This document shows positions 34,927 through 44,127 of a DNA stretch of 64,000 nt, in pieces. The translations under genes were made by a program, and so were the position numbers. Numbering within the stretch: position 1 is the stretch's first letter; each line of letters begins with the position of its first letter. Source of the DNA: Pacificispira spongiicola (GTDB lineage: Bacteria > Pseudomonadota > Alphaproteobacteria > UBA8366 > Aestuariispiraceae); the NCBI RefSeq assembly GCF_012926505.1, contig NZ_JABBNT010000001.1, positions 992,001 through 1,056,000 on the forward strand, read 5' to 3'. The notes beneath the pieces are model-generated. The model was not told the DNA's origin. It did not search any database and saw only the letters and a list, made by a program, of their open reading frames with translations.

Positions 34927-35505
34927 ATGGATACGAAGACAATATGCCTTGGGGCGCTGGCGCTGGGTGAAGCGTCCGGTTACGAAATCCGTAAAATGTT
35001 CGAAGACGGTCCGTTCGCGCATTTCGCGCAGGCCGCCTATGGCTCCATCTATCCCGCGCTGACCAAACTGGCGGAAGACGGTTTGGTGACCTGCAAGTCC
35101 GAAACCCAAGAAAAGCGCCCGGACAAAAAGGTATACCGGCTGACACCGTCCGGGTGGGACCATCTGGAACAGGCGCTGCAGTCCAAGATTCCGTCCGAAG
35201 ACAAGGTCCGGTCGGATACCCTGTTCATTCTGTTCTTTACCGAATGGCAACGACCCGATTGGATCGCGCGGGTTGTCGATGCGCGGATCGATCATTACCG
35301 ATCGATCCTGGACGGTATGCAGCATTGTATTGATCGAGAAGCGGCGGAACCGGCGCACAACTGTGCATCGGCCAGCCAGAAATTGGTGCGCGGCTTCGGC
35401 CACGCCGTTTATCGGGCAGCACATGACTATCTGGTTGAAAACCGAGACGCCTTTATCGCGGCCGCGGGCCAACGCCGAACCGACGGACGCGAAGCCGCTG
35501 AATAG
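34927..35505 (+). CDS. PadR family transcriptional regulator
   Basis: This 192-aa protein has an N-terminal winged helix: LGALALGEASGYEIRKMFED, GSIYPALTKLAEDGLVTCKS and KKVYRLTPSGWDHLEQAL. A C-terminal helical dimerisation region follows (RVVDARIDHYRSILDGMQHC). PadR proteins sense small molecules, often phenolics, and repress detoxification genes. It lies upstream of an RND efflux adaptor and permease in the same direction, with a 51-bp gap. A nested palindrome just before its start implies autoregulation of the whole operon. Confidence 0.92.
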   Translation: MDTKTICLGALALGEASGYEIRKMFEDGPFAHFAQAAYGSIYPALTKLAEDGLVTCKSETQEKRPDKKVYRLTPSGWDHLEQALQSKIPSEDKVRSDTLFILFFTEWQRPDWIARVVDARIDHYRSILDGMQHCIDREAAEPAHNCASASQKLVRGFGHAVYRAAHDYLVENRDAFIAAAGQRRTDGREAAE

Positions 35506-35556
35506 AACACACCGCTCAGCCCCGAGGGGCAACGATGCGCAGCAAGGAAATCCGGA

Positions 35557-36705
35557 ATGAAGTCGCCCATCAAAATCTCCTATGTCCTCGCCGGTCTTTT
35601 GGCGGTCGGTGCCGTCGGCTGGATCATGTCCGGGCAACAGGGAACGGAAACCGACAGTGCGGCGGAACAGGCGGCCGCTCCTGAAGCAGCCGGGGAGGAA
35701 CGGCCCCTTCCGAGCGTCCGCGTCCGGGAAAGCCATGGTGAACAGCACCGGGCGGTCTTGCTGTACACCGGCAAGACGGAGGCGGAACGCCGCGCCACGA
35801 TCCGGGCGGAAACCGACGGGCGCGTCGTCGAGGTGGGCGCGGAGGAAAGCTCCCCGGTCAAGGACGGCGCGGCGATCGTGAAACTGGCCACGAATGACCG
35901 CGTATCGATCCTGCGCAAGGCGGAATCCCTGGTGCGGCAGCGGTCACTGGAATACGACGCAGCAAAGAAACTGGCAGGCAAGGGCTTCCAAAGCGAAACC
36001 GCGCGCGCCGAGTCAGAGGCCAATCTGTCGTCCGCCCGCGCGACGCTGGAGGAAATCCGGCTCGACATCGAACGAACGGAAATCAAGGCCCCGTTCGACG
36101 GTATCTTGCAAAGCCGGTCGGTCGAGGTCGGCGATTTCGTCCAGGCCGGATCGGAAATCGCGGTCGTCGCCGACCTGGACCCGATGATCGTCACGGTGCA
36201 GGTCACCGAACGCGAAATCGGCAAGGTCGAATTGGGTGTTCTGGCGAAAATTGAACTGGTCGACGGGCAACAGGTCGACGGAATCGTCAGCAGGATCGCG
36301 ACGACCGCGGACAACCTGACGCGAACCTTTGAAGTCGAATTGGAAGTCGCGAATGACGACGCGTCCCTGTTGGACGGCATGACGGCCCGCGTTCTGCTGC
36401 CGTCGCATCAGGTGCTGGCACATTTCATCACACCGTCCGTCCTGTCCCTGGACGATACCGGACAAGTCGGGGTGAAGTCCCTGGATGAGGACGACCGTGT
36501 CATTTTTTACCCAGTCACGATCGTTGAGGATACGTCCGACGGTATGTGGGTCGGCGGCCTACCGGAATCGTTGCGGATGATCACGGTCGGGCAAGCCTTC
36601 GTCGCGCCGGGCGCCCAGGTCACCGCCGTTCCGGAAGGCGCGGTCAAAAGCGCACCGGAAGATGAAGCGCCGATGGATTCCGTGGAAATCGGAGACCGCT
36701 CGTGA
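35557..36705 (+). CDS. RND efflux periplasmic adaptor (MFP) protein
   Basis: This 382-aa HlyD-type membrane fusion protein begins with an anchored signal segment (KISYVLAGLLAVGAVGWIMS) and an Ala/Glu-rich stretch. The adaptor domains follow: the lipoyl/barrel halves (LYTGKTEAERRATIRAETDG, RVVEVGAEESSPVKDG), an alpha-hairpin (LVRQRSLEYDAAKKLAGKGF) and the beta-barrel IKAPFDGILQSRSVEVGDFV. It links the inner-membrane pump to an outer-membrane channel. AAGGAA precedes ATG 35557. The stop overlaps the permease GTG start by 4 bp. No outer-membrane TolC-type gene follows. Confidence 0.93.
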   Translation: MKSPIKISYVLAGLLAVGAVGWIMSGQQGTETDSAAEQAAAPEAAGEERPLPSVRVRESHGEQHRAVLLYTGKTEAERRATIRAETDGRVVEVGAEESSPVKDGAAIVKLATNDRVSILRKAESLVRQRSLEYDAAKKLAGKGFQSETARAESEANLSSARATLEEIRLDIERTEIKAPFDGILQSRSVEVGDFVQAGSEIAVVADLDPMIVTVQVTEREIGKVELGVLAKIELVDGQQVDGIVSRIATTADNLTRTFEVELEVANDDASLLDGMTARVLLPSHQVLAHFITPSVLSLDDTGQVGVKSLDEDDRVIFYPVTIVEDTSDGMWVGGLPESLRMITVGQAFVAPGAQVTAVPEGAVKSAPEDEAPMDSVEIGDRS

Positions 36706-39700
36706 GTTTGATCGACGCCGCCCTCAACCGGTCCAGGACGGTCCTGGCCGTCCTGTTCTTCCTGCTGCTCGCGGGCAGCATCGCCTATATCACAATCCCG
36801 AAGGAATCGGACCCCGACATCAATATCCCGATCATCTATGTCTCCATGCACCATGACGGGATTTCCCCAGAAGACGCCGAACGCCTACTTGTCCGTCCGA
36901 TGGAACAGGAATTGCGCGGCATCGAGGGCGTGAAGGAAATGCGATCCACCGCCTATGAAGGCGGCGCGAACGTGCTGATGGAATTCGAAGCGGGGTTCAA
37001 CGCCGACGACGCGTTGGACGATGTGCGCGAGAAGGTCGACCTAGTCCGACCGGACCTGCCGGAAGACACGGACGACCCCACGGTCAACGAGGTGAACCTT
37101 AGCCTGTTCCCTGTTCTGGTCGTCACGCTATCCGGCGACGTGCCGGAACGCGCGTTGCTGCGCATCGCCCGCGACCTGCAAGACCGACTGGAAGGCATTT
37201 CCACGGTGCTGGAAGTCAACATCACTGGGGATCGGGACGAGGTCGTCGAAATCCTGATCGACCCGGTTCTGGTCGAAAGCTACGGCTTGGAGCCGGAAGC
37301 GCTGTTGTCCATGATCAGTTCGTCCAACAAGCTGGTCGCGGCGGGCGCCTTGGATACCGGCAGCGGTCGGTTCTCCATCAAGGTCCCCGGCCTGTTCGAG
37401 GACGTAAACGATATCCTGGACCTGCCGATCGTGACCCAGGGCGATGCCGTCGTGCGCGTCCGCGATATCGCGGAAGTTCGGCGCAGCTTCAAGGACCCGA
37501 CCACCTTCGCCCGGGTCGACGGCAAGCCGTCCCTGGGGTTGGAGGTCGTGAAACGGACAGGCGAAAACATCATCGAAACGATCGAGGCCGTCCGCACCAT
37601 CGTTGAAGCGGAAAAGCCCTACTGGCCCGCGGGCTTGGAGGTCGGGTATTCCAGCGACAAGTCCGAAGACATCCGCACCATGCTGACGGACCTGCAGAAC
37701 AACGTCCTATCGGCCATTCTGCTGGTGATGATCGTCGTAGTGGCGGCGCTGGGGCTGCGCGGCGGGCTGTTGGTCGGCATGGCAATCCCCGGATCCTTTC
37801 TGACCGGGGTACTGGTACTGTCCATCATGGGGCTGACCGTGAACGTCGTCGTGCTGTTCGCCCTGATCCTCGCCGTCGGCATGCTGGTCGACGGCGCCAT
37901 CGTCGTGACGGAATATGCCGACCGAAAACTGTCGGAAGGCGTGGACAAGAAAATCGCCTACGGGCTGGCGGCGAAACGCATGGCCTGGCCGATCATCGCC
38001 TCCACCGCGACCACCCTGGCCGCCTTCTTGCCGCTGCTGTTCTGGCCGGGCATCGTCGGCGAGTTCATGAAATACCTGCCGATCACCCTGATCGCGACCC
38101 TGTCCGCATCGCTGGCCATGGCCCTGATTTTCAGCCCGGTCCTGGGCGCCAATCTGTCCAAGGTCGTGCAGTTGATCGTCACCGTCGCCCTGGCGGCCGC
38201 CCTGGGCGGAGCCGGCGGCGGCCTTGTGGCCGTGCCGCTCGGGATCGGCGGCGCTGTGCTGGGCTATTGGCTGGGTGGCGTCGGCGGGCGTTTGCTGGAA
38301 CGCCACGAAATATCCGAAACCGCGAAGGCATTGGCCGCGCATTCCGACCGCGACGACGATATCGACGAAACCCTGGATCCGTCGCAGGTTGGCGGCTTGA
38401 CCGGCGTTTACGTCAAAACGCTGGGTCTGGCCCTGCGGGCGCCGTGGCTGGTCCTCCTGCTGTCGGCGGGGAGCTTGGTCGGCGTCATGGTCGCCTATGG
38501 CATTTTCGGCAAGGGCGTCGAATTCTTCCCGAATATCGAGCCGAAGCTGATGATCGTGAACGTCCATGCGCGCGGCAACCTTTCGGTCGATGAAAAGAAC
38601 GCTCTGGTCACCGAAGTGGAAAATCAAGTCCTCGACATCGGACGTGAGGATGGCGAGTTCAAAAGCGTCTATACCTCCGCCGGGAACTTCCAGGTGCGGG
38701 ACGACGAGGCCGAAGACATTATCGGGAAGATCACCGTCGAATTCACGGAATGGGATGAGCGCCGTCACGCCTCCGAAATCAAGGAAGAGATTCGGGAACG
38801 GATCGGCCATGTCCCCGGCATCCATATCGAGGTCCGGGAGGAAGAACAGGGCCCGCCGGTCGGTAAGCCGATCCATCTGCAGATGAGCGCCCGCGATCCG
38901 GCCTTGTTGGACGAGGCGGTGCGGATTGTCCGCGAGAAGCTCGACACCCTGGACGGTCTTGTCGATATCGAGGATTCCCGGCCGATCCCGGCAATTCAGT
39001 GGGAATATTCCGTCGACCGTGCGCAGGCGTCGAAGTTCAACGCGAATATCGCTGTTCTGGGCAGTTTCATCGAACTGGTGACGAACGGGCTGAAAGTATC
39101 CGATTACCGGCCCGACGATTCCGACGAGGAAGTCGATATCATCGCGCGCTTCCCGGAATCCTATCGATCCATCGATCAGTTGGATCGCCTTCGCGTCACA
39201 ACGGCGAACGGCCCGGTTCCGGCCGGGAATTTCGTCACCCGCACGGCGGAGGAAAACACAGGTATTCTGCGCCGTGTCGACGGATCGCGCATCGCCTATG
39301 TGAAGGCGGACCTTGAAGAAGGGCTGCTGGCCGATTCTTATGTGAAGTCGCTGCGCAGCTGGATCGAAAGCCGCCCCCTGCCGGACGGTGTCTATATCGA
39401 ATTCAAGGGCGAAGACCAGGAACAGCAGGAGGCGGAATCCTTCCTGGTTAAGGCATTCGGCGTTGCGCTGTTCCTGATGGCGATCATTCTGGTGACTCAG
39501 TTCAACAGCTTCTTTTCCGCCTTCCTCATCCTGTTCGCGGTGATCATGTCCACCGTCGGCGTTCTGATCGGACTGATGGTGACCGGACAGCCCTTCGGCA
39601 TCGTGATGAGCGGGATCGGCGTCATCGCCCTGGCCGGGATCGTGGTGAACAACAACATCGTGCTGATCGATACATTCGACCGATTGATCGGGTCATCCGC

Positions 39701-40028
39701 CAATGCGCGGGATGCGATCCTGCGAACCGGGGCGCAACGACTGCGCCCGGTCATGTTGACCACGGTGACGACGATCCTGGGACTTTTACCCATGGTCATG
39801 CAGGTGAATATCGATTTCGTCACCCGGGAAGTGTCGGTCGGCGCCCCGTCCACGCAATGGTGGGTGCAGTTGTCCACGGCCATCGCCTATGGCCTTGCTT
39901 TCGCAACGTTGCTGACACTGTTGGTAACGCCGTGCTGGCTGCAAATGCGATCGGACATGGCAGGCTGGATCAGCCGCCGCCGGGCGAAGAAACATCCCAC
40001 CGGGGCCGACCCCTCGCCCGCCGAATAG
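36702..40028 (+). CDS. RND efflux permease (AcrB/HAE1-like) with extra hydrophobic insertion
   Basis: This 1108-aa inner-membrane proton-driven pump is longer than the usual 1,020-1,050 aa. Hallmarks: ALNRSRTVLAVLFFLLLAGS at the start, the two large periplasmic loops, and TM4 with the proton-relay aspartates in ALILAVGMLVDGAIVVTEY (one Asp here is Gly, MLVDGAI). The second half has GIGVIALAGIVVNNNIVLID and TTVTTILGLLPMVMQ. At about residues 484-530 a Gly/Ala-rich hydrophobic block (LIVTVALAAALGGAGG, GIGGAVLGYWLGG) lies between TM6 and the second periplasmic domain. It follows the adaptor with a GTGA overlap. Substrates are unknown. Confidence 0.93.
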   Translation: MSLIDAALNRSRTVLAVLFFLLLAGSIAYITIPKESDPDINIPIIYVSMHHDGISPEDAERLLVRPMEQELRGIEGVKEMRSTAYEGGANVLMEFEAGFNADDALDDVREKVDLVRPDLPEDTDDPTVNEVNLSLFPVLVVTLSGDVPERALLRIARDLQDRLEGISTVLEVNITGDRDEVVEILIDPVLVESYGLEPEALLSMISSSNKLVAAGALDTGSGRFSIKVPGLFEDVNDILDLPIVTQGDAVVRVRDIAEVRRSFKDPTTFARVDGKPSLGLEVVKRTGENIIETIEAVRTIVEAEKPYWPAGLEVGYSSDKSEDIRTMLTDLQNNVLSAILLVMIVVVAALGLRGGLLVGMAIPGSFLTGVLVLSIMGLTVNVVVLFALILAVGMLVDGAIVVTEYADRKLSEGVDKKIAYGLAAKRMAWPIIASTATTLAAFLPLLFWPGIVGEFMKYLPITLIATLSASLAMALIFSPVLGANLSKVVQLIVTVALAAALGGAGGGLVAVPLGIGGAVLGYWLGGVGGRLLERHEISETAKALAAHSDRDDDIDETLDPSQVGGLTGVYVKTLGLALRAPWLVLLLSAGSLVGVMVAYGIFGKGVEFFPNIEPKLMIVNVHARGNLSVDEKNALVTEVENQVLDIGREDGEFKSVYTSAGNFQVRDDEAEDIIGKITVEFTEWDERRHASEIKEEIRERIGHVPGIHIEVREEEQGPPVGKPIHLQMSARDPALLDEAVRIVREKLDTLDGLVDIEDSRPIPAIQWEYSVDRAQASKFNANIAVLGSFIELVTNGLKVSDYRPDDSDEEVDIIARFPESYRSIDQLDRLRVTTANGPVPAGNFVTRTAEENTGILRRVDGSRIAYVKADLEEGLLADSYVKSLRSWIESRPLPDGVYIEFKGEDQEQQEAESFLVKAFGVALFLMAIILVTQFNSFFSAFLILFAVIMSTVGVLIGLMVTGQPFGIVMSGIGVIALAGIVVNNNIVLIDTFDRLIGSSANARDAILRTGAQRLRPVMLTTVTTILGLLPMVMQVNIDFVTREVSVGAPSTQWWVQLSTAIAYGLAFATLLTLLVTPCWLQMRSDMAGWISRRRAKKHPTGADPSPAE

Positions 40029-40041
40029 TAGAGAACAAGAA

Positions 40042-40067
40042 AAAGGCCGCCCAAACGGGCGGCCTTT
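40042..40067. terminator. Terminator after the RND operon
   Basis: The 11-bp stem AAAGGCCGCCC / GGGCGGCCTTT with an AAAC loop has TTTCCATTTC after it on plus and TTTTTCTTG on minus. It serves the RND operon and the convergent DUF4167 gene. Confidence 0.85.
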
Positions 40068-40098
40068 CCATTTCTTTGCGGCGATTGTTGCCCGGCAA

Positions 40099-40713
40099 TC
40101 AGTCCACGCTCATCGCCAGTTCGGCTTGGGCCGGTGTCTCGTCGCCGGAGGAATCCGCGCTGTCGGTCTTCCGGTTCGATGGGCGGCGGCCACGGCCGCG
40201 TGCCGCACCGGCCGGTTTCCCGCCACCGTCATTCGATGCCGCGGAACGGCCGCGACCACGGGAACGGCGCGGCGGCGTCTGTTCTTCTTCCGACGTCTGG
40301 TCGGCGTTGTCGGACATGTCGGCATCGGAATTGTCGCCGTCATTGCCGCCGGTCGCTTGCACGGTTGCGCCGGTGGTTTCGGTCACCGCCTCATCCTGCG
40401 AATCGTCCTGCCCGTCATTGCCCGCATCGCCTTGATTGTTATCGGCATGGGACATCCGCGCGGGGCGTTCGCCGTTATTGCCGTCATTCAGGATGCGGTA
40501 ATAGTGTTCCGCATGCTGCAGCATGTTTTCCGCCATGACGCGGTCGCCGGACCCCTGCGAGTCGCGGGCAAGCTGAATGTATTTTTCGTAGATCTGGGTG
40601 GCGTTTCCACGGATTCGAACGCCCGGCCCGTTAGAATCGAAATTTTGACGGGACGGATTGCTGCGTCGGGCATTATTGCGATGCCGACCGCGATTTTGCT
40701 TTTGATTGTTCAC
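40099..40713 (-). CDS. DUF4167 family RNA-binding-like protein
   Basis: This 204-aa protein has a conserved N-terminal domain (residues about 1-85): QNRGRHRNNARRSNPSRQNF, GNATQIYEKYIQLARDSQGS and MAENMLQHAEHYYRILND. This is the alphaproteobacterial DUF4167 signature. The remainder is an acidic then Arg/Gly-rich disordered tail (RGRGRSAASNDGGGKPAGAA). The composition suggests nucleic-acid contact, but no function is established. It lies 200 bp downstream of prmC, separated from it by a terminator, with its own upstream region. Confidence 0.88.
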   Translation of the reverse strand: MNNQKQNRGRHRNNARRSNPSRQNFDSNGPGVRIRGNATQIYEKYIQLARDSQGSGDRVMAENMLQHAEHYYRILNDGNNGERPARMSHADNNQGDAGNDGQDDSQDEAVTETTGATVQATGGNDGDNSDADMSDNADQTSEEEQTPPRRSRGRGRSAASNDGGGKPAGAARGRGRRPSNRKTDSADSSGDETPAQAELAMSVD

Positions 40714-40828
40714 GCGTTACCTCTTGAGGTCAAATTGCGTTAAATAAGGGTTCCGGCAAGCCTGCCGTCTGTCACGGCGCCTGGTCAGTACCAAGCCCAT
40801 TCGTCTACGCATTCGCGGAGAGACGGTC

Positions 40829-40850
40829 CAGAAATCCCCGCTTTCGGGGA
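40829..40850 (-). terminator. Terminator after prmC (minus strand)
   Basis: TCCCCG / CGGGGA with a 4-nt loop (40835-40850) is followed by TTTCT on the minus strand, 63 bp after the prmC stop. It would end the ispG-to-prmC transcript. Confidence 0.6.
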
Positions 40851-40913
40851 GCCACCCTTCGGATACCGTCGATGGTCAACCTAGCGGGTCGCCACGGTAT
40901 TTCCAAGTGTTTT

Positions 40914-41771
40914 TTAGCCGGAAAGGGCAGGATTCCGCACCATAACGACCCGGTCCCGGTCACCGGCATCCCGGATCAGACGCATTTGCGCGAAACCGGC
41001 GCGCATCAACAGCGTCTGAACGGACTCTCCCTGGTCCCAGCCGATCTCCACGGCGAGCCATCCGCCCGGCTTCAAAATCCGGCGCATATCGCGGGCCAGG
41101 GCGCGATAGGCGTCCAATCCGTCGTCCCCCCCATCCAGCGCCAGAATGGGATCATACTCCCGCACGGAAACATCCAGGGTCGGGATCACGTCGCGCCGGA
41201 TGTAAGGCGGATTCGATAGGATCAGGTCGAAGCCCGTCTCCGGCAGGGCCGCCGTCCAGGAACCGACCGCGAAATATGCCCGACCCGACAGCCCCAGGGC
41301 GGCGGCATTCCGCCGTGCCGTCGCGGCCGCGTCAGGCGACAGGTCGATGCCCAGGCCCGAGACCTTGGGCCGTTCCGCCAGGATGCTGAGCAACAGGCAT
41401 CCCGTGCCCGTCCCGATATCCGCGATGCGGGCTGTATCCTGTTCCGGCAATTCGGACAGGCAGGCATCCACCAGGACCTCGCTGTCGTCGCGCGGGTCCA
41501 GGGTGCCGGGCGACAGTTGGAAGTCGAGCCCCCGAAAACACCGCGTCCCGGCAATCCGGCTCAATGGTTCGCCCGCCACGCGACGCCGCACCCAATCCCG
41601 CACGCGGTCGCATTCCGCCGGGCGCTGACCCGTCCCCAGCACGAAATCCGTCGGGGTCAGGCCGATCGCGTCCTGCAACAGATAGCGCGCTTCCCAATGC
41701 GCATTCTCGATCCCCGCCGCACGCAGGGCGTCGGTCACCTCCTGCAGGAGGTCGCCGACGGTGTCGCTCAT
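40914..41771 (-). CDS. prmC: Peptide chain release factor N5-glutamine methyltransferase PrmC
   Basis: This 285-aa enzyme methylates the GGQ glutamine of release factors. The N-terminal helical part contains [20 protein letters not shown] and the catalytic domain has [18 protein letters not shown] (SAM site), RYFAV-like [10 protein letters not shown] and the signature [19 protein letters not shown] (NPPY). ATG 41771 overlaps the prfA stop by 4 bp, so the enzyme is coupled to its substrate factor. It is the last gene of the ispG-hisS-hemA-prfA-prmC run. Confidence 0.96.
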   Translation of the reverse strand: MSDTVGDLLQEVTDALRAAGIENAHWEARYLLQDAIGLTPTDFVLGTGQRPAECDRVRDWVRRRVAGEPLSRIAGTRCFRGLDFQLSPGTLDPRDDSEVLVDACLSELPEQDTARIADIGTGTGCLLLSILAERPKVSGLGIDLSPDAAATARRNAAALGLSGRAYFAVGSWTAALPETGFDLILSNPPYIRRDVIPTLDVSVREYDPILALDGGDDGLDAYRALARDMRRILKPGGWLAVEIGWDQGESVQTLLMRAGFAQMRLIRDAGDRDRVVMVRNPALSG

Positions 41772-42850
41772 GCGCCCTCTCCCAGATCGGCGAGTTGCGC
41801 CGACTGGTCTTCCAGGATCAGGGCGTCCAGCACTTCGTCCAGCGCCTCGCCCGCCATCATTCGGTCCAGCTTGTAGAGCGTCAGGTTGATACGATGATCG
41901 GTGACGCGGCCCTGCGGGAAGTTATAGGTCCGGATGCGTTCCGACCGGTCGCCCGATCCGACCATGGACTTGCGGTTCGCCGCGCGTTCGGAATCGATCT
42001 TTTCCCGTTCCATGTCGTACAGACGCGCCAGCAGAACCTTCATCGCCTTCGCCCGGTTCTTGTGTTGGGACTTTTCATCCTGACAGGTCACGACAAGCCC
42101 GGTCGGCAAATGCGTGATGCGAATCGCGCTGTCCGTCGTGTTGACATGCTGTCCACCCGCCCCTTGGGAGCGATAGGTATCGACCCGAAGATCGTTTTCG
42201 TTGATGTCCACGTCTACTTCCTGGGCTTCCGGCAGAACGGCGACGGTCGCCGCAGAGGTATGGATGCGCCCGCCGCTTTCGGTCACCGGCACGCGCTGAA
42301 CCCGATGCACGCCGGATTCGAATTTCAAGCGCCCATAGGCGCCGGCCCCTTCGATTGCCGCCGTGACCTGGGCGAAGCCGCCGATTTCGGTTTCACTGGC
42401 CTCCAACACCTCGAACCGCCAGCCCCGCGCGGCGCAATAGCGCTGATACATGCGCAGCAGGTCGCCCGCGAACAGGGCGGCCTCGTCTCCGCCGGTCCCG
42501 GCCCGGATTTCCAGGATACAACTGCGCTTATCCGCCTCGTCTTTCGGCAGGAGTTTCAGTTTCAGGTCCTGCTCCAGCGCCGGGAGCCGAGCGTCCAGCG
42601 CCTCCAGCTCTTCGCGGGCCAGGACCCGCATTTCGGAATCGGATGACTTGTCGTCGATCATGACCTCCAGGTCGTCCCGTTCCGCCAGCGCCTGACGATA
42701 GGCCTCCGCCGTTTCCACGACCGGCGATAGGTCCGCGTATTCCATGGACAGCGACTGGAATTCGTCCGCCGACAATCCGACCGACGCCATGCGGTCCGAC
42801 AATTCCTTATGGCGGGTAATGACCCGGTCGATATTATCCGTCCAACTCAT
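41768..42850 (-). CDS. prfA: Peptide chain release factor 1
   Basis: This 360-aa RF1 recognises UAA/UAG stop codons. The GGQ motif is in [20 protein letters not shown], the codon-recognition loop lies in [20 protein letters not shown], and the helical N-terminal domain ([20 protein letters not shown]) is complete. It overlaps the hemA end by 17 bp and is coupled to prmC. The hemA-prfA-prmC order is the classical arrangement in many bacteria that use the C5 route to ALA. Confidence 0.97.
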   Translation of the reverse strand: MSWTDNIDRVITRHKELSDRMASVGLSADEFQSLSMEYADLSPVVETAEAYRQALAERDDLEVMIDDKSSDSEMRVLAREELEALDARLPALEQDLKLKLLPKDEADKRSCILEIRAGTGGDEAALFAGDLLRMYQRYCAARGWRFEVLEASETEIGGFAQVTAAIEGAGAYGRLKFESGVHRVQRVPVTESGGRIHTSAATVAVLPEAQEVDVDINENDLRVDTYRSQGAGGQHVNTTDSAIRITHLPTGLVVTCQDEKSQHKNRAKAMKVLLARLYDMEREKIDSERAANRKSMVGSGDRSERIRTYNFPQGRVTDHRINLTLYKLDRMMAGEALDEVLDALILEDQSAQLADLGEGA

Positions 42851-44123
42851 TCTTGTTCTTGCTTTCGTTATCGAGGGTCAGGGCGAACAACCGCTCCAGA
42901 ACCCGGTTCACGGTAATTGTATCGCGCAGATCCGCATCGCTTCCTTGCTTCGCGATCTCGCGCAGGCATTCGCTCGGCTCATGCAGCAGGCGATTGACCA
43001 GCAGGCGCGTCGCCTCCGTCGGATCGGCATTGGGATGGCGGCGCAACACCTCGTCCCGCAGGGTTTCGAAATGGTCGCGCAGGGCGACGAGTCCCGGCAC
43101 GCCTTCCCGTTCCGCCTGGGCGCGACGCCAGTCGACCAGCGCGGCCTCTACCATCGCTTCGGCTTCCAGCGCTTCCGCCTTGCGGTCCAACTGGCCCTTT
43201 TCCGCCAGCCGTTCGATATCCGCCAGCGAATATAAAAACACGTCACGAATGCGGTCGGTATCCGGGTCGACATCGGACGGGATGCCCGCATCGACCACCA
43301 GGATCGGTTTGTGCCGACGTCGGGTGCTGGCATGGTCCATGCGCGCCCGGTCGATCAGATAGGTGCCACGACCGGCGGCGGTGATGACGATATCCGCATT
43401 GGCCAGCGCCTCGTCCAGCCGGTCGAACGGGTGATAGGTCCAACCGCGCCGCGCGGCCTCCCGTTCCGTACGGCGGGCCGGACCGGTCAGGTTCAGCACC
43501 CCCAATCCCGCCCGCAGGAACTGGTCGGCGATCAGCGCCCCGGTTTCCCCCAATCCGATCAGCAACGCCCGGCATTTATCCAATGGTCCGTGCAGGTCCT
43601 GCGCGACCTTCACCGCGGCGGCGGCGGCGGACACCGCGCCTTCCCCGATGCGGGTCGTGCTGCGCACCCGTTTCGCCAGGGCAAAGGCGGCCTGGGTCAG
43701 GCGATCCAATTCCCCCGCGCCCGTCGGGGCAACCTGCACCGCGTCCTTCAACTGACCGAGGATTTGGGATTCGCCGACCATCTGACTGTCGAGCGCCGCC
43801 GCGATGCGAAACACATGCCGAACCGCATCGGTATCGGAAAGCCGGTAGATCGTGTCCGATCCGGCGGATACCCCGTCCAGACGCGATAGCAATAGTCGTT
43901 CCGCGGCGATACAGGCACTTTCCGGATCAGGTGACGCCCCGATGACCTCTACCCTGTCGCAGGTCGACAGGGCGAAGGCCTGCGTCAATCCGGCCGCCTT
44001 CGCCGTCGCCAGGAAGTCGGGCACGGCACCCGGTTCGATATAGAGACGGTCCCGGATGCGCGAATCCGCCGTTCGATAGCTTGCGCCGACGACGAAGGCG
44101 CGGTCCGGGGTCCCGTCCCGCAT
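42834..44123 (-). CDS. hemA: Glutamyl-tRNA reductase
   Basis: This 429-aa enzyme reduces glutamyl-tRNA(Glu) to glutamate-1-semialdehyde, the first step of the C5 route to 5-aminolevulinate. The catalytic Cys55 is in [10 protein letters not shown], with Asp replacing the usual Asn after Cys. [38 protein letters not shown] (NADPH Rossmann) and the dimerisation helices ([18 protein letters not shown]) are normal. It is coupled to prfA and sits 4 bp after hisS. Most Alphaproteobacteria use ALA synthase instead, so this is unusual for the apparent lineage. HemL is not in the window. Confidence 0.95.
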   Translation of the reverse strand: MRDGTPDRAFVVGASYRTADSRIRDRLYIEPGAVPDFLATAKAAGLTQAFALSTCDRVEVIGASPDPESACIAAERLLLSRLDGVSAGSDTIYRLSDTDAVRHVFRIAAALDSQMVGESQILGQLKDAVQVAPTGAGELDRLTQAAFALAKRVRSTTRIGEGAVSAAAAAVKVAQDLHGPLDKCRALLIGLGETGALIADQFLRAGLGVLNLTGPARRTEREAARRGWTYHPFDRLDEALANADIVITAAGRGTYLIDRARMDHASTRRRHKPILVVDAGIPSDVDPDTDRIRDVFLYSLADIERLAEKGQLDRKAEALEAEAMVEAALVDWRRAQAEREGVPGLVALRDHFETLRDEVLRRHPNADPTEATRLLVNRLLHEPSECLREIAKQGSDADLRDTITVNRVLERLFALTLDNESKNKNELDG

Positions 44124-44127
44124 GGGA

